From: UBA1206 sp045600105
Lineage (GTDB): Bacteria; Bacillota; Clostridia; Oscillospirales; CAG-382
Direction of reading: 5' to 3'
DNA: 64,000 bases
NCBI GenBank assembly: GCA_045600105.1
Contig: JAZRXG010000021.1
Span: forward strand, 1 to 64,000
Positions within the stretch are counted from its first letter, which is position 1. Each line of letters starts with the position of its first letter. Shown here piece after piece: positions 51,702 through 59,814 of this stretch. Under the pieces are notes generated by a model. The model ran no database searches. It had not been told where the DNA came from and saw nothing but the letters and a program-made list of their open reading frames with translations. The position numbers and the translations under genes are program-made.

Positions 51702-51741
51702 GTATTCAGCATAATATACAATATAAGAAGGAGAATCACTT

Positions 51742-53247
51742 ATGAAAAAAACACTGGCACTCATCCTTGCGTTGATGCTCGTGGCAGCGTCGCTCATTGC
51801 CTGCTCCGAAAGCGGCAGCGATACCTCCGACCCGGAATCCAAAGCCGATCCCGTTTCTCAGGCAGACGAATCGGCCGCAGACGAATCCGAGGTTGAAGAA
51901 TCGAGCGAAGCGACCCCCTACGAACACCTCAAAAGATTCAATTTCGCAGACACCGAAGTTCTCTTCCTCGTTGTAGGCGACGGCAAAGACAGATATAAAT
52001 CCATCGAGATCATGCCGTACGAAGACAGCGCGGACGCTATCAGAGAAGCGGTCGAAACCAGAAACAGCATGGTCGAAGACCTTCTCAGCGTTTCCATCGA
52101 CGAGATCAGAACCGACAACTTCCTCCAGGATGCCAGAAACGACATTCAGGGCGGCGGTGAATACGACATCATCTGCCCGTGGATGCCCGACGCGGCTACC
52201 CTCGCTTCCGAAGGTTCCCTCTACGACCTTTACGAATTCAGCGACATCCTCCTCCTTGACAAACCTTATTGGGATCAGGGCGCAAACGCCGACCTTTCCT
52301 TTGCCAACAAGCTTTATTTCACCACCGGCGACTTCTCTCTTCTCACCTTCGACTGCACTCACGCGATCGTCTTCAACAAGACTCTCCGCGAACAGTGCGG
52401 CGCTGAAGATCCTTATCAGCTCCTCAGAGATGACAAATGGACCTTCGACGCACTTTACAGAAACGCCAAACTCGCTACCGCCGATACCGACGGCACCGAC
52501 GGCATGAAGTACACCGATACCTGGGGCCTCATCCTCAACGAGAACTATACCACCTCGATGTTCATCGGCTCCGGTGAACGTATCACCACCAAGGACTCCG
52601 ACGACATCCCCATGCTCGCCATCGAGACCCAGAGAGCTCCCACGGTAGTTGAAAAGATCCGTCAGATCACCAACGACCCCGAATCCACCATCCTTATCGA
52701 AAAACAGTCCGTTGCCGGCACCGGCTACAAGGACGTTTACTACGCGGCTTCCGCAGCGATCGGCGAAGACAGAGCACTCTTCAGAACTCTCGCGATCGTC
52801 GACCTCGGCGAGCTTGACGACTTCGACTGCAGCTACGGCGTTCTTCCCACCCCGAAGTTCAACGAAGAACAGGAAAATTACTACAACGTAGTTTCCGCCA
52901 TCATGGCTACCTCGTTCTGCATCCCGATGTCCGCAGAAGACCCCGAGATGTCCGCGGCAGTCGGCGAAGCAATGTCTCTCTTCTCCACCGACACCGTAAG
53001 AAAAGCTTACTACAACACCATCCTCAAAGGCCGCCGTATCGCCGATGAAGAAGGCGAATTCGCGCTCGACATCATCTTCAACAACCGCGTATACGAAATG
53101 GCTACCATTTATCAGTTCGGCTCCATCTACACCGTCATCAGCGACTGTGCAAAAGCTTCCAGCGATATCTTCGCTTCCAAGGTCGAATCCGTTAAGGGCT
53201 CGGTCGAAGCAGCCATCGAAGACCTCGCTGAAAAATATATGGACTGA
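51742..53247 (+). CDS. Extracellular solute-binding lipoprotein (paralogue 3)
   Basis: A 501-residue lipoprotein, lipobox SLIAC, with a Ser/Asp/Glu linker and the same architecture as the proteins at 171-1688 and 13685-15238. Shared landmarks are KPYWDQGAN, ANKLYFTTGDF, KWTFDALY, GSGERITTKDSDD and the C-terminal LDIIFNNRVYEMATIYQFG block. It has its own promoter and strong terminator and no transport partner next to it. Codon bias toward C-ending codons suggests high expression. Confidence 0.85.
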   Translation: MKKTLALILALMLVAASLIACSESGSDTSDPESKADPVSQADESAADESEVEESSEATPYEHLKRFNFADTEVLFLVVGDGKDRYKSIEIMPYEDSADAIREAVETRNSMVEDLLSVSIDEIRTDNFLQDARNDIQGGGEYDIICPWMPDAATLASEGSLYDLYEFSDILLLDKPYWDQGANADLSFANKLYFTTGDFSLLTFDCTHAIVFNKTLREQCGAEDPYQLLRDDKWTFDALYRNAKLATADTDGTDGMKYTDTWGLILNENYTTSMFIGSGERITTKDSDDIPMLAIETQRAPTVVEKIRQITNDPESTILIEKQSVAGTGYKDVYYAASAAIGEDRALFRTLAIVDLGELDDFDCSYGVLPTPKFNEEQENYYNVVSAIMATSFCIPMSAEDPEMSAAVGEAMSLFSTDTVRKAYYNTILKGRRIADEEGEFALDIIFNNRVYEMATIYQFGSIYTVISDCAKASSDIFASKVESVKGSVEAAIEDLAEKYMD

Positions 53248-53270
53248 TTAACAGTTTAAGCTTAACAAGG

Positions 53271-53300
53271 CAAAGGGCACGGATAAATCCGTGCCCTTTG
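53271..53300 (+). terminator. Terminator of the third solute-binding protein
   Basis: A 14-bp perfect stem (CAAAGGGCACGGAT with ATCCGTGCCCTTTG) with a 2-nt loop. Confidence 0.85.
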
Positions 53301-53311
53301 TTGCACAAAAG

Positions 53312-53352
53312 AACACGTCCCGTGAGGCGCCATGCGCCTTGTGGGACGTGTT
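53312..53352 (-). terminator. Terminator of the BMP-type transporter operon
   Basis: AACACGTCCC pairs with GGGACGTGTT, with inner AGGCGC/GCGCCT; on the minus strand TTCTTTTG follows. Confidence 0.9.
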
Positions 53353-53371
53353 TTGCGTTTGCTGTGTGTTG

Positions 53372-54328
53372 TTATCTTTCCTCGCGGAAATACGATTGCC
53401 CGAGGCTTGCGGGAGGCAGGTTCTCACGCTTCTTACGTGCGCTGACAAAGATAAGAACGATGATGGTAACCGCATAGGGAAGCATCTTGAATATCTCTTT
53501 GCCGGCAAATCCGATGCCCGGAATGAAGCTGCTGGCGATATAGAGTCCGCCGAATACGATGGAGCAGAAAATGCTGAGGTATGGTTTCCAAACGGCGAAG
53601 ATAACGAGTGCGATGGCAAGCCAGCCCATTGCGTCGATATCGTATTCCCAGTTTCCGTACAGCGTGTCCATGATGTAAGAGAGACCGCCGAGTCCCGCGA
53701 TACCGCAGCCGATGATAGTCGCAAGGTATTTATAACGGGTTACGTTTATACCGGTCGCGTCTGCAGTCGCGGGGTTTTCGCCTACTGCTCTGAGATAAAG
53801 ACCGACTTTGGTACGAGTGAGAACGATCGATGCGATTATGGCTACCGCTATTGCGAGCCATACAAGTATCCCGTATGAGAATGTAACTGTTCCGAAATCA
53901 CCGAGCTTGTCGGCAAAAGGAAGCCCCTGAGTAAAATATTTTCCTCCGCGGCTGAATGTGGTGTCGATCTGCGCTATCATGTAGTCCGAAACACCGACGC
54001 CGAGCGTGGTAAGCGTAAGACCGGTGACGTTCTGGTTGGCTCTGAGAGTGACCGTCACGAACGAATAAATAAGACCTACGGCAGCGCCGCCGAGGATAGC
54101 GGCTATGATCGGGATGAGAACGACGAGGATATAAACGGGTTTGGAACGTCCGATCGACTGGAAATAAATGCTTTCGGCAACGCATCCGCACGAAGCGCCG
54201 ACGCACATGACGCCGGGGATACCGAGGTTGAGGTTGCCCGATTTTTCGGTGATTATTTCACCGGTGGAGCCAAACAGAAATACCGCGCTGAGTCGTATTG
54301 CGCTTGTAATGAAATTCAACCAGTTCAT
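53372..54328 (-). CDS. nupQ: Nucleoside ABC transporter permease (NupQ-like)
   Basis: A 318-residue permease of the BMP-type (RbsC-like fold) family with eight to nine membrane segments. Landmarks are GEIITEKSGNLNLGIPGVMCVGA near the N-terminus and RAVGENPATADATGINVTRYK. It pairs with the gene overlapping its start by 4 nt to form a heterodimeric pore. Guanosine or other purine nucleosides are the expected substrates, supported by the guanine riboswitch at the head of the operon; symbol by homology to Bacillus nupNOPQ. Confidence 0.8.
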   Translation of the reverse strand: MNWLNFITSAIRLSAVFLFGSTGEIITEKSGNLNLGIPGVMCVGASCGCVAESIYFQSIGRSKPVYILVVLIPIIAAILGGAAVGLIYSFVTVTLRANQNVTGLTLTTLGVGVSDYMIAQIDTTFSRGGKYFTQGLPFADKLGDFGTVTFSYGILVWLAIAVAIIASIVLTRTKVGLYLRAVGENPATADATGINVTRYKYLATIIGCGIAGLGGLSYIMDTLYGNWEYDIDAMGWLAIALVIFAVWKPYLSIFCSIVFGGLYIASSFIPGIGFAGKEIFKMLPYAVTIIVLIFVSARKKRENLPPASLGQSYFREER

Positions 54329-55443
54329 TCAGCTTTCTCCTTTCCCGTTTTATTGAATATGACTTTATAGTTGAGGAAGAATTCGCATCCTATGACAAAC
54401 AGCAGGATTATTGCCACCATTATATCCGAAATGGCGCTGCTGACACGGAATTTTGATTCGATTTCGCTCGAACCTCTGTTGAGGAAAACGACAAGAAGCG
54501 TCGTGAGCATCATAAAGAGCGGATTGAATTTTGCGAGCCACGATACCATTATTGCGGTAAAACCTCTGCCGCGGACTGTCGTGGTGCTTATCGTGTGGTC
54601 GGTAGCGCCGACGAGAAGAAGACCGGCGATTCCGCAGACCGCGCCCGATATGAGCATCGTGCGGATTATGACTTTTTTGACGTTTATGCCGATATAACGT
54701 GCGGTGTTTTCGCTTTCGCCAACGACGGATATTTCATATCCCTGCTTGCTGAAGCGGAAATAGATATAGAAGAAAGCGGTAAGTGCAAGAACTACCAGCA
54801 CATTGAGCAGATAAGGCTTGCCGAACAGTACCGGGAAGCCATATTCTTCCATCGTGCTGAGAGTTCCCGAGCCGTTCGTTACCCATATCTTTATGAAGAA
54901 CGCCGTAAGCTGAATCGCGATATAGTTCATCATGAGGGTGAAGAGCGTTTCGTTGGTGTTCCATTTTGCTTTGAATATCGCCGGTATGAGTGCCCAAACG
55001 GCACCTGCAAGTATACTCGTGACGATCATCGTTACAAGAAGAAGAGGAAGCGGGAATTTATCGCCGAGATAATACATGCAGGCAGTAGTTGCAAGACCGC
55101 CGACAAGTGCCTGACCTTCGGCACCGCAGTTCCAGAACTTCATTTTGAATGCGGGAGTTACTGCAAGCGAAACGCACAGCAGCATTGCGAATTCCTGAAG
55201 CAGGTTCCATATTCTGTCGCCCGTGGCAAATGCGCCGTCAACAAGCGTTTTGAACACCGTGAACGGGTCGGGATGCTTTTTGGCAAGCAGCGTTACGAGT
55301 GTGCTTGCCACGACAAATGCGATGACCACCGTTACCGCTCTTATGAGGATCGCTTTTTTCATCGGTATCTGTTCGCGTTTTATTATATGTACCAATTTTT
55401 CGCGGTTTTTCTTGACCGCAGTAGTTTTAATCTCTTTATCCAC
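54325..55443 (-). CDS. nupP: Nucleoside ABC transporter permease (NupP-like)
   Basis: A 372-residue permease with a basic 30-residue cytoplasmic N-terminus and about eight membrane segments. The family block KMKFWNCGAEGQALVGGLATTACMY lies near residue 105 and VVGESENTARYIGINVKKV near residue 235. It overlaps nupQ by 4 nt and follows the ATPase gene by 40 bp. Confidence 0.8.
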   Translation of the reverse strand: MDKEIKTTAVKKNREKLVHIIKREQIPMKKAILIRAVTVVIAFVVASTLVTLLAKKHPDPFTVFKTLVDGAFATGDRIWNLLQEFAMLLCVSLAVTPAFKMKFWNCGAEGQALVGGLATTACMYYLGDKFPLPLLLVTMIVTSILAGAVWALIPAIFKAKWNTNETLFTLMMNYIAIQLTAFFIKIWVTNGSGTLSTMEEYGFPVLFGKPYLLNVLVVLALTAFFYIYFRFSKQGYEISVVGESENTARYIGINVKKVIIRTMLISGAVCGIAGLLLVGATDHTISTTTVRGRGFTAIMVSWLAKFNPLFMMLTTLLVVFLNRGSSEIESKFRVSSAISDIMVAIILLFVIGCEFFLNYKVIFNKTGKEKAE

Positions 55444-55483
55444 TTTTACCCTTCCTTTCCCGAAAACAAAAATTCGTTTCTTC

Positions 55484-57016
55484 TTAGTTTTCAGTCTTGG
55501 TCATAAGGAACCCTACCTGCTCTTTTGTCGCTGTACGGCCATCCACTATACCTGTGATCTTACCGGAGTTAAGAACAAGTATTCTGTCGCAAAGTTCAAC
55601 GAGCACGTCAAGGTCTTCGCCGACGAATATAACGGCGACTCCGTTGCGCTTCTGATCGGTAAGGAGATTGTAAATCAAATACGAAGAGTTTATATCAAGT
55701 CCCCTGACAGGATAAGCCGCCATAAGCAGTTTGGGCGACGCGGCTATCTCACGGCCGACAAGCACCTTCTGCACGTTGCCGCCCGAAAGACGTCTGACCG
55801 ACGTATGCGAGCTCGGTGTGACAACGCCGAGGCTTTCGATTATTCTGTCGGCAAGTTCGCCGGGAGTTTTTCTGTCAAGGAAAACGGTTTTTCCTTTTTT
55901 ATAGCTTCTGAGCATCATATTGTCTATGATGTCCATATTTCCGACAAGTCCCATTCCGAGTCGATCCTCGGGAACGAACGAAAGGCGCACGCCGAGTGCT
56001 TTTATCTGTTCGGGCGTTTTGTCTTTAAGATCGACTACTCCTTCTCCGCTCGGATCATCGTACATAATGTTGCCGGCATCTATCTTTTTGAGTCCCGCTA
56101 TTGCTTCGAGCAATTCTCTCTGACCATTGCCGGTGATGCCTGCGATACCGAGTATTTCGCCGGAACGTGCTTCAAACGAAATATTGTCGAGCACCTTTCT
56201 TCCGTCGGACGAATGGCACGACAGATTGGTAATGCTGAGTCGGATCTTGGGATTTACCGGATCGGGACGGTCGATGTTGAGCGCGACCTTTTGACCGACC
56301 ATCATTTCGGTAAGCTCTGATTCGTTCGTTTCGGAGGTTTTGACGGTAGCAATATGCTGTCCTTTGCGAAGAATGGCTACCCTATCCGAGATCGAAAGTA
56401 CCTCGTGAAGCTTGTGCGTGATTATGATGACGGACTTGCCGTCTTCTTTCATTTTTCTGATGACTTTGAAAAGATTTTGTGTTTCCTGAGGAGTGAGCAC
56501 CGCGGTAGGTTCGTCGAGAATGAGGACGTCGACTCCGCGGTAGATGACCTTGACGATCTCGACCGTCTGTTTTTCGGAAACTGACATATCGTAGATCTTT
56601 TTGTTGGGATCGAGCACGAAACCGTATCTTTCGGTTATTTCTTTGATTTTTTCGGCTGATTTTTTGACGTTGAATCCGTCTTTTTCGTCAATGCCGAGGA
56701 TGATGTTTTCGGTAGCGGTGAACAGATCGACAAGCTTGAAATGCTGATGCACCATGCCTATCTTATAGCCGAAAGCATCCTTAGGAGACGCTATCCTCGC
56801 AAGTTCACCGTTTACATATATTTCGCCTTCGTCGGGATAATATATACCGGCGATCATATTCATAAGGGTCGTCTTGCCGCTTCCGTTTTCGCCGAGGATG
56901 GCAAGGATCTCGCCCTTCATTACTTCAAGGTCCACGTTCTTGTTTGCAACGACCTTGGTGCCGAACGCTTTTGTTATGTTGCGCAGCTCTATTGCGATAT
57001 TATTGTTATTGCTCAC
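55484..57016 (-). CDS. nupO: Nucleoside ABC transporter ATPase, two domains (NupO-like)
   Basis: A 510-residue ATPase with two ABC modules. The first is canonical (Walker A GENGSGKTT, Walker B VLILDEPTAVL) though its signature is MSVSEKQ. The second has a degenerate Walker A (GITGNGQRE) but an intact LSGGNVQK signature and a divergent Walker B (LLMAAYPVRGLD). This asymmetry is normal for the RbsA/YufO group. It lies 123 bp after the binding protein gene, across a hairpin that may reduce expression. Confidence 0.88.
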   Translation of the reverse strand: MSNNNNIAIELRNITKAFGTKVVANKNVDLEVMKGEILAILGENGSGKTTLMNMIAGIYYPDEGEIYVNGELARIASPKDAFGYKIGMVHQHFKLVDLFTATENIILGIDEKDGFNVKKSAEKIKEITERYGFVLDPNKKIYDMSVSEKQTVEIVKVIYRGVDVLILDEPTAVLTPQETQNLFKVIRKMKEDGKSVIIITHKLHEVLSISDRVAILRKGQHIATVKTSETNESELTEMMVGQKVALNIDRPDPVNPKIRLSITNLSCHSSDGRKVLDNISFEARSGEILGIAGITGNGQRELLEAIAGLKKIDAGNIMYDDPSGEGVVDLKDKTPEQIKALGVRLSFVPEDRLGMGLVGNMDIIDNMMLRSYKKGKTVFLDRKTPGELADRIIESLGVVTPSSHTSVRRLSGGNVQKVLVGREIAASPKLLMAAYPVRGLDINSSYLIYNLLTDQKRNGVAVIFVGEDLDVLVELCDRILVLNSGKITGIVDGRTATKEQVGFLMTKTEN

Positions 57017-57069
57017 GGTAATAATCTCCTAAGCTTACATAAATTGTATTTGTTCGGATAAAAAGTCAT

Positions 57070-57095
57070 AAGGCGGGGCAATAAAGCCCCGCCTT
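57070..57095 (-). terminator. Intra-operon hairpin, likely partial terminator
   Basis: AAGGCGGGGC and GCCCCGCCTT form a 10-bp stem between the binding protein gene and the ATPase gene. Such attenuating hairpins keep binding protein in excess over the membrane parts. Confidence 0.6.
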
Positions 57096-57139
57096 TACTT
57101 AACGGTATTCAGGCTTTGGAATACCGAACGCGTTTAGAA

Positions 57140-58429
57140 TTAATACTTTTCGTTGACGAGAGTGATATCGTCGATTCTGATATCGAAATAAGGAGCAGAA
57201 CGGAATTCGGATTCATGGAAATAACCGTCGATGATGACTTCCTTATCGGGAGTGTAAGCAGGATCGGTATCAACGTCAGCAGTGTAGGAGGTGAGGTTAA
57301 CGCCGCCTACCTTGAAGGTGGAAACGTCGAAAGCCTTGAGAGAACCGTCTTTGAATTTGCCTGCGAGTTCTTTGAGTTTTGCTTCGGTGCCTTCAGCGGC
57401 AACGTCGAGGTTGATTCCGGAAAGAACGACGGAGCCGGTGGAAATGGTGCCGGTCCAGTCAGCAGCGATAGCTTCGCCGGTGCAGACGCATTTGATGATG
57501 TATTTGTAGTAAGGAGCCCAGTTGATGGCGGAAGAAACGATGAAGGTGTTGGGACCGGCGTCATAGGTAGCGCCGTTGTAGGATACGTTGGGAACGCCGT
57601 TTTCTTCGCAGGCGGAAGGAGCGCCGAGAGAGTCAGCGTGCTGGCTGATAAGGTTGCAGCCTCTGCCGATGAGAGCGAGAGCAGCGTTTCTTTCTTCTAC
57701 TGCGTCATACCAGGAACCGGTGAACTGAACGTCCATGGTAACGGTCGGGCAAACGGAGCGAGCGCCGAGGAAGAAGGAGGTATAACCGGAGATAACTTCA
57801 GCATAGGTGAAAGCGCCTACGTAACCGATCTTTGCGTTTTCGGCAGTGACCTTAACGCCTTTGATCTCGGTGCCGTTGGCAATCATTTCGTTGAGCTTCA
57901 TTCCTGCGGCAACGCCGGCAAGATATCTGCCTTCGTAAATGGAAGCGAAAGCGTTGTGATAGTTGGCAAGTCCTTCGGTGTGAGCCTTGGTGCCGGTAGC
58001 ATGGCAAAACTGAACTTCGGGGAATTCTTTTGCGGCTTTGATCATGAAATCTTCATGACCGAAAGAATCGGCAAATATAACTTTGCAGCCCTGGCTTACA
58101 AGGTCTTTTGCCATTTCGTAGCATTCGGTGCCTTCGGGGATGCCGGTTTTGATGATGACCTGTTCATCGGAAAGCTCGAGAGCCTTCTGAACGTTTTCCA
58201 TAGCTTTGATGAAGTTAAGGTCATAGGTGGATTTTTCATCGTGGAGACAAATGAGACCGATCTTGAAATCGCTGCCGATCTCGAAATCTTTTTCGATTGC
58301 GGGAGCGGGAAGGATCTCGGCACTCATGCCTTTGGAATCATCTTCCTGTTCGCCGCAGGATGCGAGAGCGAAGCAGAGAGAAGCGACCATTGCGAGAGTA
58401 AGTACGAGAGCAAGTACTTTTTTGAACAT
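57140..58429 (-). CDS. nupN: BMP family nucleoside-binding lipoprotein (NupN-like)
   Basis: A 429-residue lipoprotein (lipobox CFALASC) of the BMP/PnrA family, the binding component of the following ABC transporter. Family landmarks: KIGLICLHDEKSTYDLNF, GCKVIFADSFGHED, GYVGAFTYAEVISGYTSFFLGA and NLISQHADSLGAPSACEENGV. BMP proteins of this group bind purine nucleosides. It is preceded by a guanine-class riboswitch. Confidence 0.88.
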   Translation of the reverse strand: MFKKVLALVLTLAMVASLCFALASCGEQEDDSKGMSAEILPAPAIEKDFEIGSDFKIGLICLHDEKSTYDLNFIKAMENVQKALELSDEQVIIKTGIPEGTECYEMAKDLVSQGCKVIFADSFGHEDFMIKAAKEFPEVQFCHATGTKAHTEGLANYHNAFASIYEGRYLAGVAAGMKLNEMIANGTEIKGVKVTAENAKIGYVGAFTYAEVISGYTSFFLGARSVCPTVTMDVQFTGSWYDAVEERNAALALIGRGCNLISQHADSLGAPSACEENGVPNVSYNGATYDAGPNTFIVSSAINWAPYYKYIIKCVCTGEAIAADWTGTISTGSVVLSGINLDVAAEGTEAKLKELAGKFKDGSLKAFDVSTFKVGGVNLTSYTADVDTDPAYTPDKEVIIDGYFHESEFRSAPYFDIRIDDITLVNEKY

Positions 58430-58489
58430 GACAGTTCCTCCAAATTTTATTTTTTACAAGGGTTTCCCCGTTTGTAAACAAAATCAAAT

Positions 58490-58524
58490 GCCGACAGCCG
58501 CATTCGACGATACGGACAGTCGGC
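58490..58524 (-). terminator. Expression-platform terminator of the purine riboswitch
   Basis: GCCGAC and GTCGGC form the base of a stem with further inner pairing; on the minus strand ATTTGATTTTGTTT follows. It lies between the aptamer and the nupN ribosome site. Confidence 0.65.
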
Positions 58525-58551
58525 GTTTCCGCGTATAAAGCGGAACATGAT

Positions 58552-58621
58552 CAGCCAATAGCCGCACATCGGGCAGTACGTCAGAAACTTCCGTACCAAG
58601 AATAACGGAGATATATTGCTG
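58552..58621 (-). promoter_or_regulatory. Purine (guanine-class) riboswitch
   Basis: On the minus strand the aptamer shows P1 arms CAGCAATA and TATTGGCTG, a P2 stem CCGT/ACGG with a loop ending TTGG, the J2/3 AAGTTTCTGAC and a P3 stem CGTAC/GTGCG with a loop containing CCCGAT; TTGG and the loop CC can form the loop-loop contact. The specificity base is C in GGCTAT, which implies guanine or hypoxanthine rather than adenine. J2/3 TGAC instead of the common TACC is a minor deviation. It lies upstream of nupN. Confidence 0.85.
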
Positions 58622-58624
58622 AAA

Positions 58625-59200
58625 CTATATGCAGAATTTTATGCCGTCCTCGACGCTCATGGACGCCACTCTCGCGAGGGATTCAACGCGTATCCCCTTT
58701 TCGCGCAGAAGCTTTCCGCCGTCCTGATAGGCTTTTTCGATGACGATGCCGCAGCCGACGAGCTTTGCGCCCGCCTGGGAAACGAGATCTATAAGTCCGT
58801 TCAGAGCGTTGCCCTTGGCGAGGAAATCGTCGATGACGAGGACCTTGTCGTCGGGAGAGAGATATTCCTTTGACACTACGACGTCGTAGACCTGATCATG
58901 CGTGTAGGACGCGACCTTGGTGACGTAGGAATCCTTTGCCATATTGCTGGATTTTGATTTTTTCGCAAAAAGAACGGGAACATGGAAATACCGGGCGGCA
59001 AGGCAGGCGATGCCGATGCCGGAAGCCTCGATGGTGAGTATCTTCGTGACGCCTTCACCGGCGAAAAGACGGTAGAATTCTTTTCCGACTTCGCACATCA
59101 GATCGGTGTCTATAAGGTGGTTGACAAAGCCGTCGACCTTGAGAACGTCACCCGGGAAAATCTTTCCGCACTCGGAAATTTTCTTCTCCAGAAGTTCCAT
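58625..59200 (-). CDS. xpt: Xanthine phosphoribosyltransferase
   Basis: A 191-residue enzyme that converts xanthine and PRPP to XMP. The PRPP loop is VLVIDDFLAKGNAL and the N-terminal block DGFVNHLIDTDLM and EASGIGIACLAAR are typical of Xpt. The ATG at 59200 has GGGAGG 6 nt upstream; an in-frame ATG at 59230 precedes that site and is rejected. Its 3' end abuts the riboswitch of the nucleoside transporter operon. Its own leader is too short for a riboswitch. Confidence 0.95.
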   Translation of the reverse strand: MELLEKKISECGKIFPGDVLKVDGFVNHLIDTDLMCEVGKEFYRLFAGEGVTKILTIEASGIGIACLAARYFHVPVLFAKKSKSSNMAKDSYVTKVASYTHDQVYDVVVSKEYLSPDDKVLVIDDFLAKGNALNGLIDLVSQAGAKLVGCGIVIEKAYQDGGKLLREKGIRVESLARVASMSVEDGIKFCI

Positions 59201-59241
59201 TTTAAGCCTCCCGTGAAAAACATTATCCATATTACATTCCC

Positions 59242-59270
59242 ATTATAACTTATATCAATAAGTAATTCAA
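59242..59270 (-). promoter_or_regulatory. Promoter of xpt
   Basis: Minus strand TTGAAT, 17 nt, TATAAT. The leader to the start is about 35 nt. The remaining 59271-59420 is AT-rich with no gene. Confidence 0.75.
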
Positions 59271-59420
59271 CTTGGAAAAATAGCAAAATATTGACGATTT
59301 TTTTCGATGTTTTTGTGCTATTTTTTACAAAATAATTGTTCGTTCATAAATAGCCGTTAATATTTCCCCGCCGTTTTCGGGCGAAAAAGCGCCAAAAAAC
59401 GGCATTATTCCCGCAACGGG

Positions 59421-59449
59421 TTGACAAAACAGGCAGCGTATTATATAAT
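59421..59449 (+). promoter_or_regulatory. Promoter of the VYAGP/radical SAM cassette
   Basis: TTGACA, 17 nt, TATAAT: a near-consensus promoter 30 bp before the first ATG. Confidence 0.85.
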
Positions 59450-59479
59450 TAAAGAAAAAAGTTCACGGAGGAATACAAA

Positions 59480-59812
59480 ATGGCAAAAAAGGATAACAAG
59501 ACCGCTACTCCGATGATGTGCGTGTACGCAGGTCCGGATTCGCTTTATTGGAAGACCGGGAACCTGAGCGACGCGAGCAGGATCGATCCCGATTCCGAAA
59601 CGGCGAAGAATAATATCGGAGCTGCCGATCTCCGTATGCGCGGCGTTTACGCGGGTCCCGAGGCGATGAGTCAGCCGATCCCTCAGCCGAACATACAAGC
59701 CGAAAAGAAAAAGTTCTGCCCCGAGTGCGGTGCGCCCAACGCGCTCGTCAACCGTTTCTGCACCGAATGCGGAACGAAGCTGACCTACCCCGATTCCGAT
59801 AAACAAGGCTGA
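59480..59812 (+). CDS. Small VYAGP-motif, zinc-ribbon protein; candidate radical SAM substrate
   Basis: A 110-residue protein with no signal peptide. It carries the motif (M)xxVYAGP(D/E) twice: MCVYAGPD at 13-20 and RGVYAGPE at 54-61, separated by a disordered, polar stretch. The C-terminal part is a zinc ribbon with CPECG (80-84) and CTECG (94-98). The duplicated short motif in a disordered protein, together with an adjacent SPASM enzyme, resembles RiPP precursors, in which repeated cores are modified. GGAGG precedes the ATG; the stop is followed 2 nt later by the enzyme's ATG. Function as a precursor is inference; no leader-binding site or exporter is seen. Alternatively it may be a zinc-ribbon adaptor unrelated to modification. 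Confidence 0.7.
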   Translation: MAKKDNKTATPMMCVYAGPDSLYWKTGNLSDASRIDPDSETAKNNIGAADLRMRGVYAGPEAMSQPIPQPNIQAEKKKFCPECGAPNALVNRFCTECGTKLTYPDSDKQG

Positions 59813-59814
59813 AT

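Noticed and set aside
59201..59270. Purine riboswitch upstream of xpt
   Set aside because: The promoter lies only about 35 nt before the ribosome site region, leaving no room for an aptamer.
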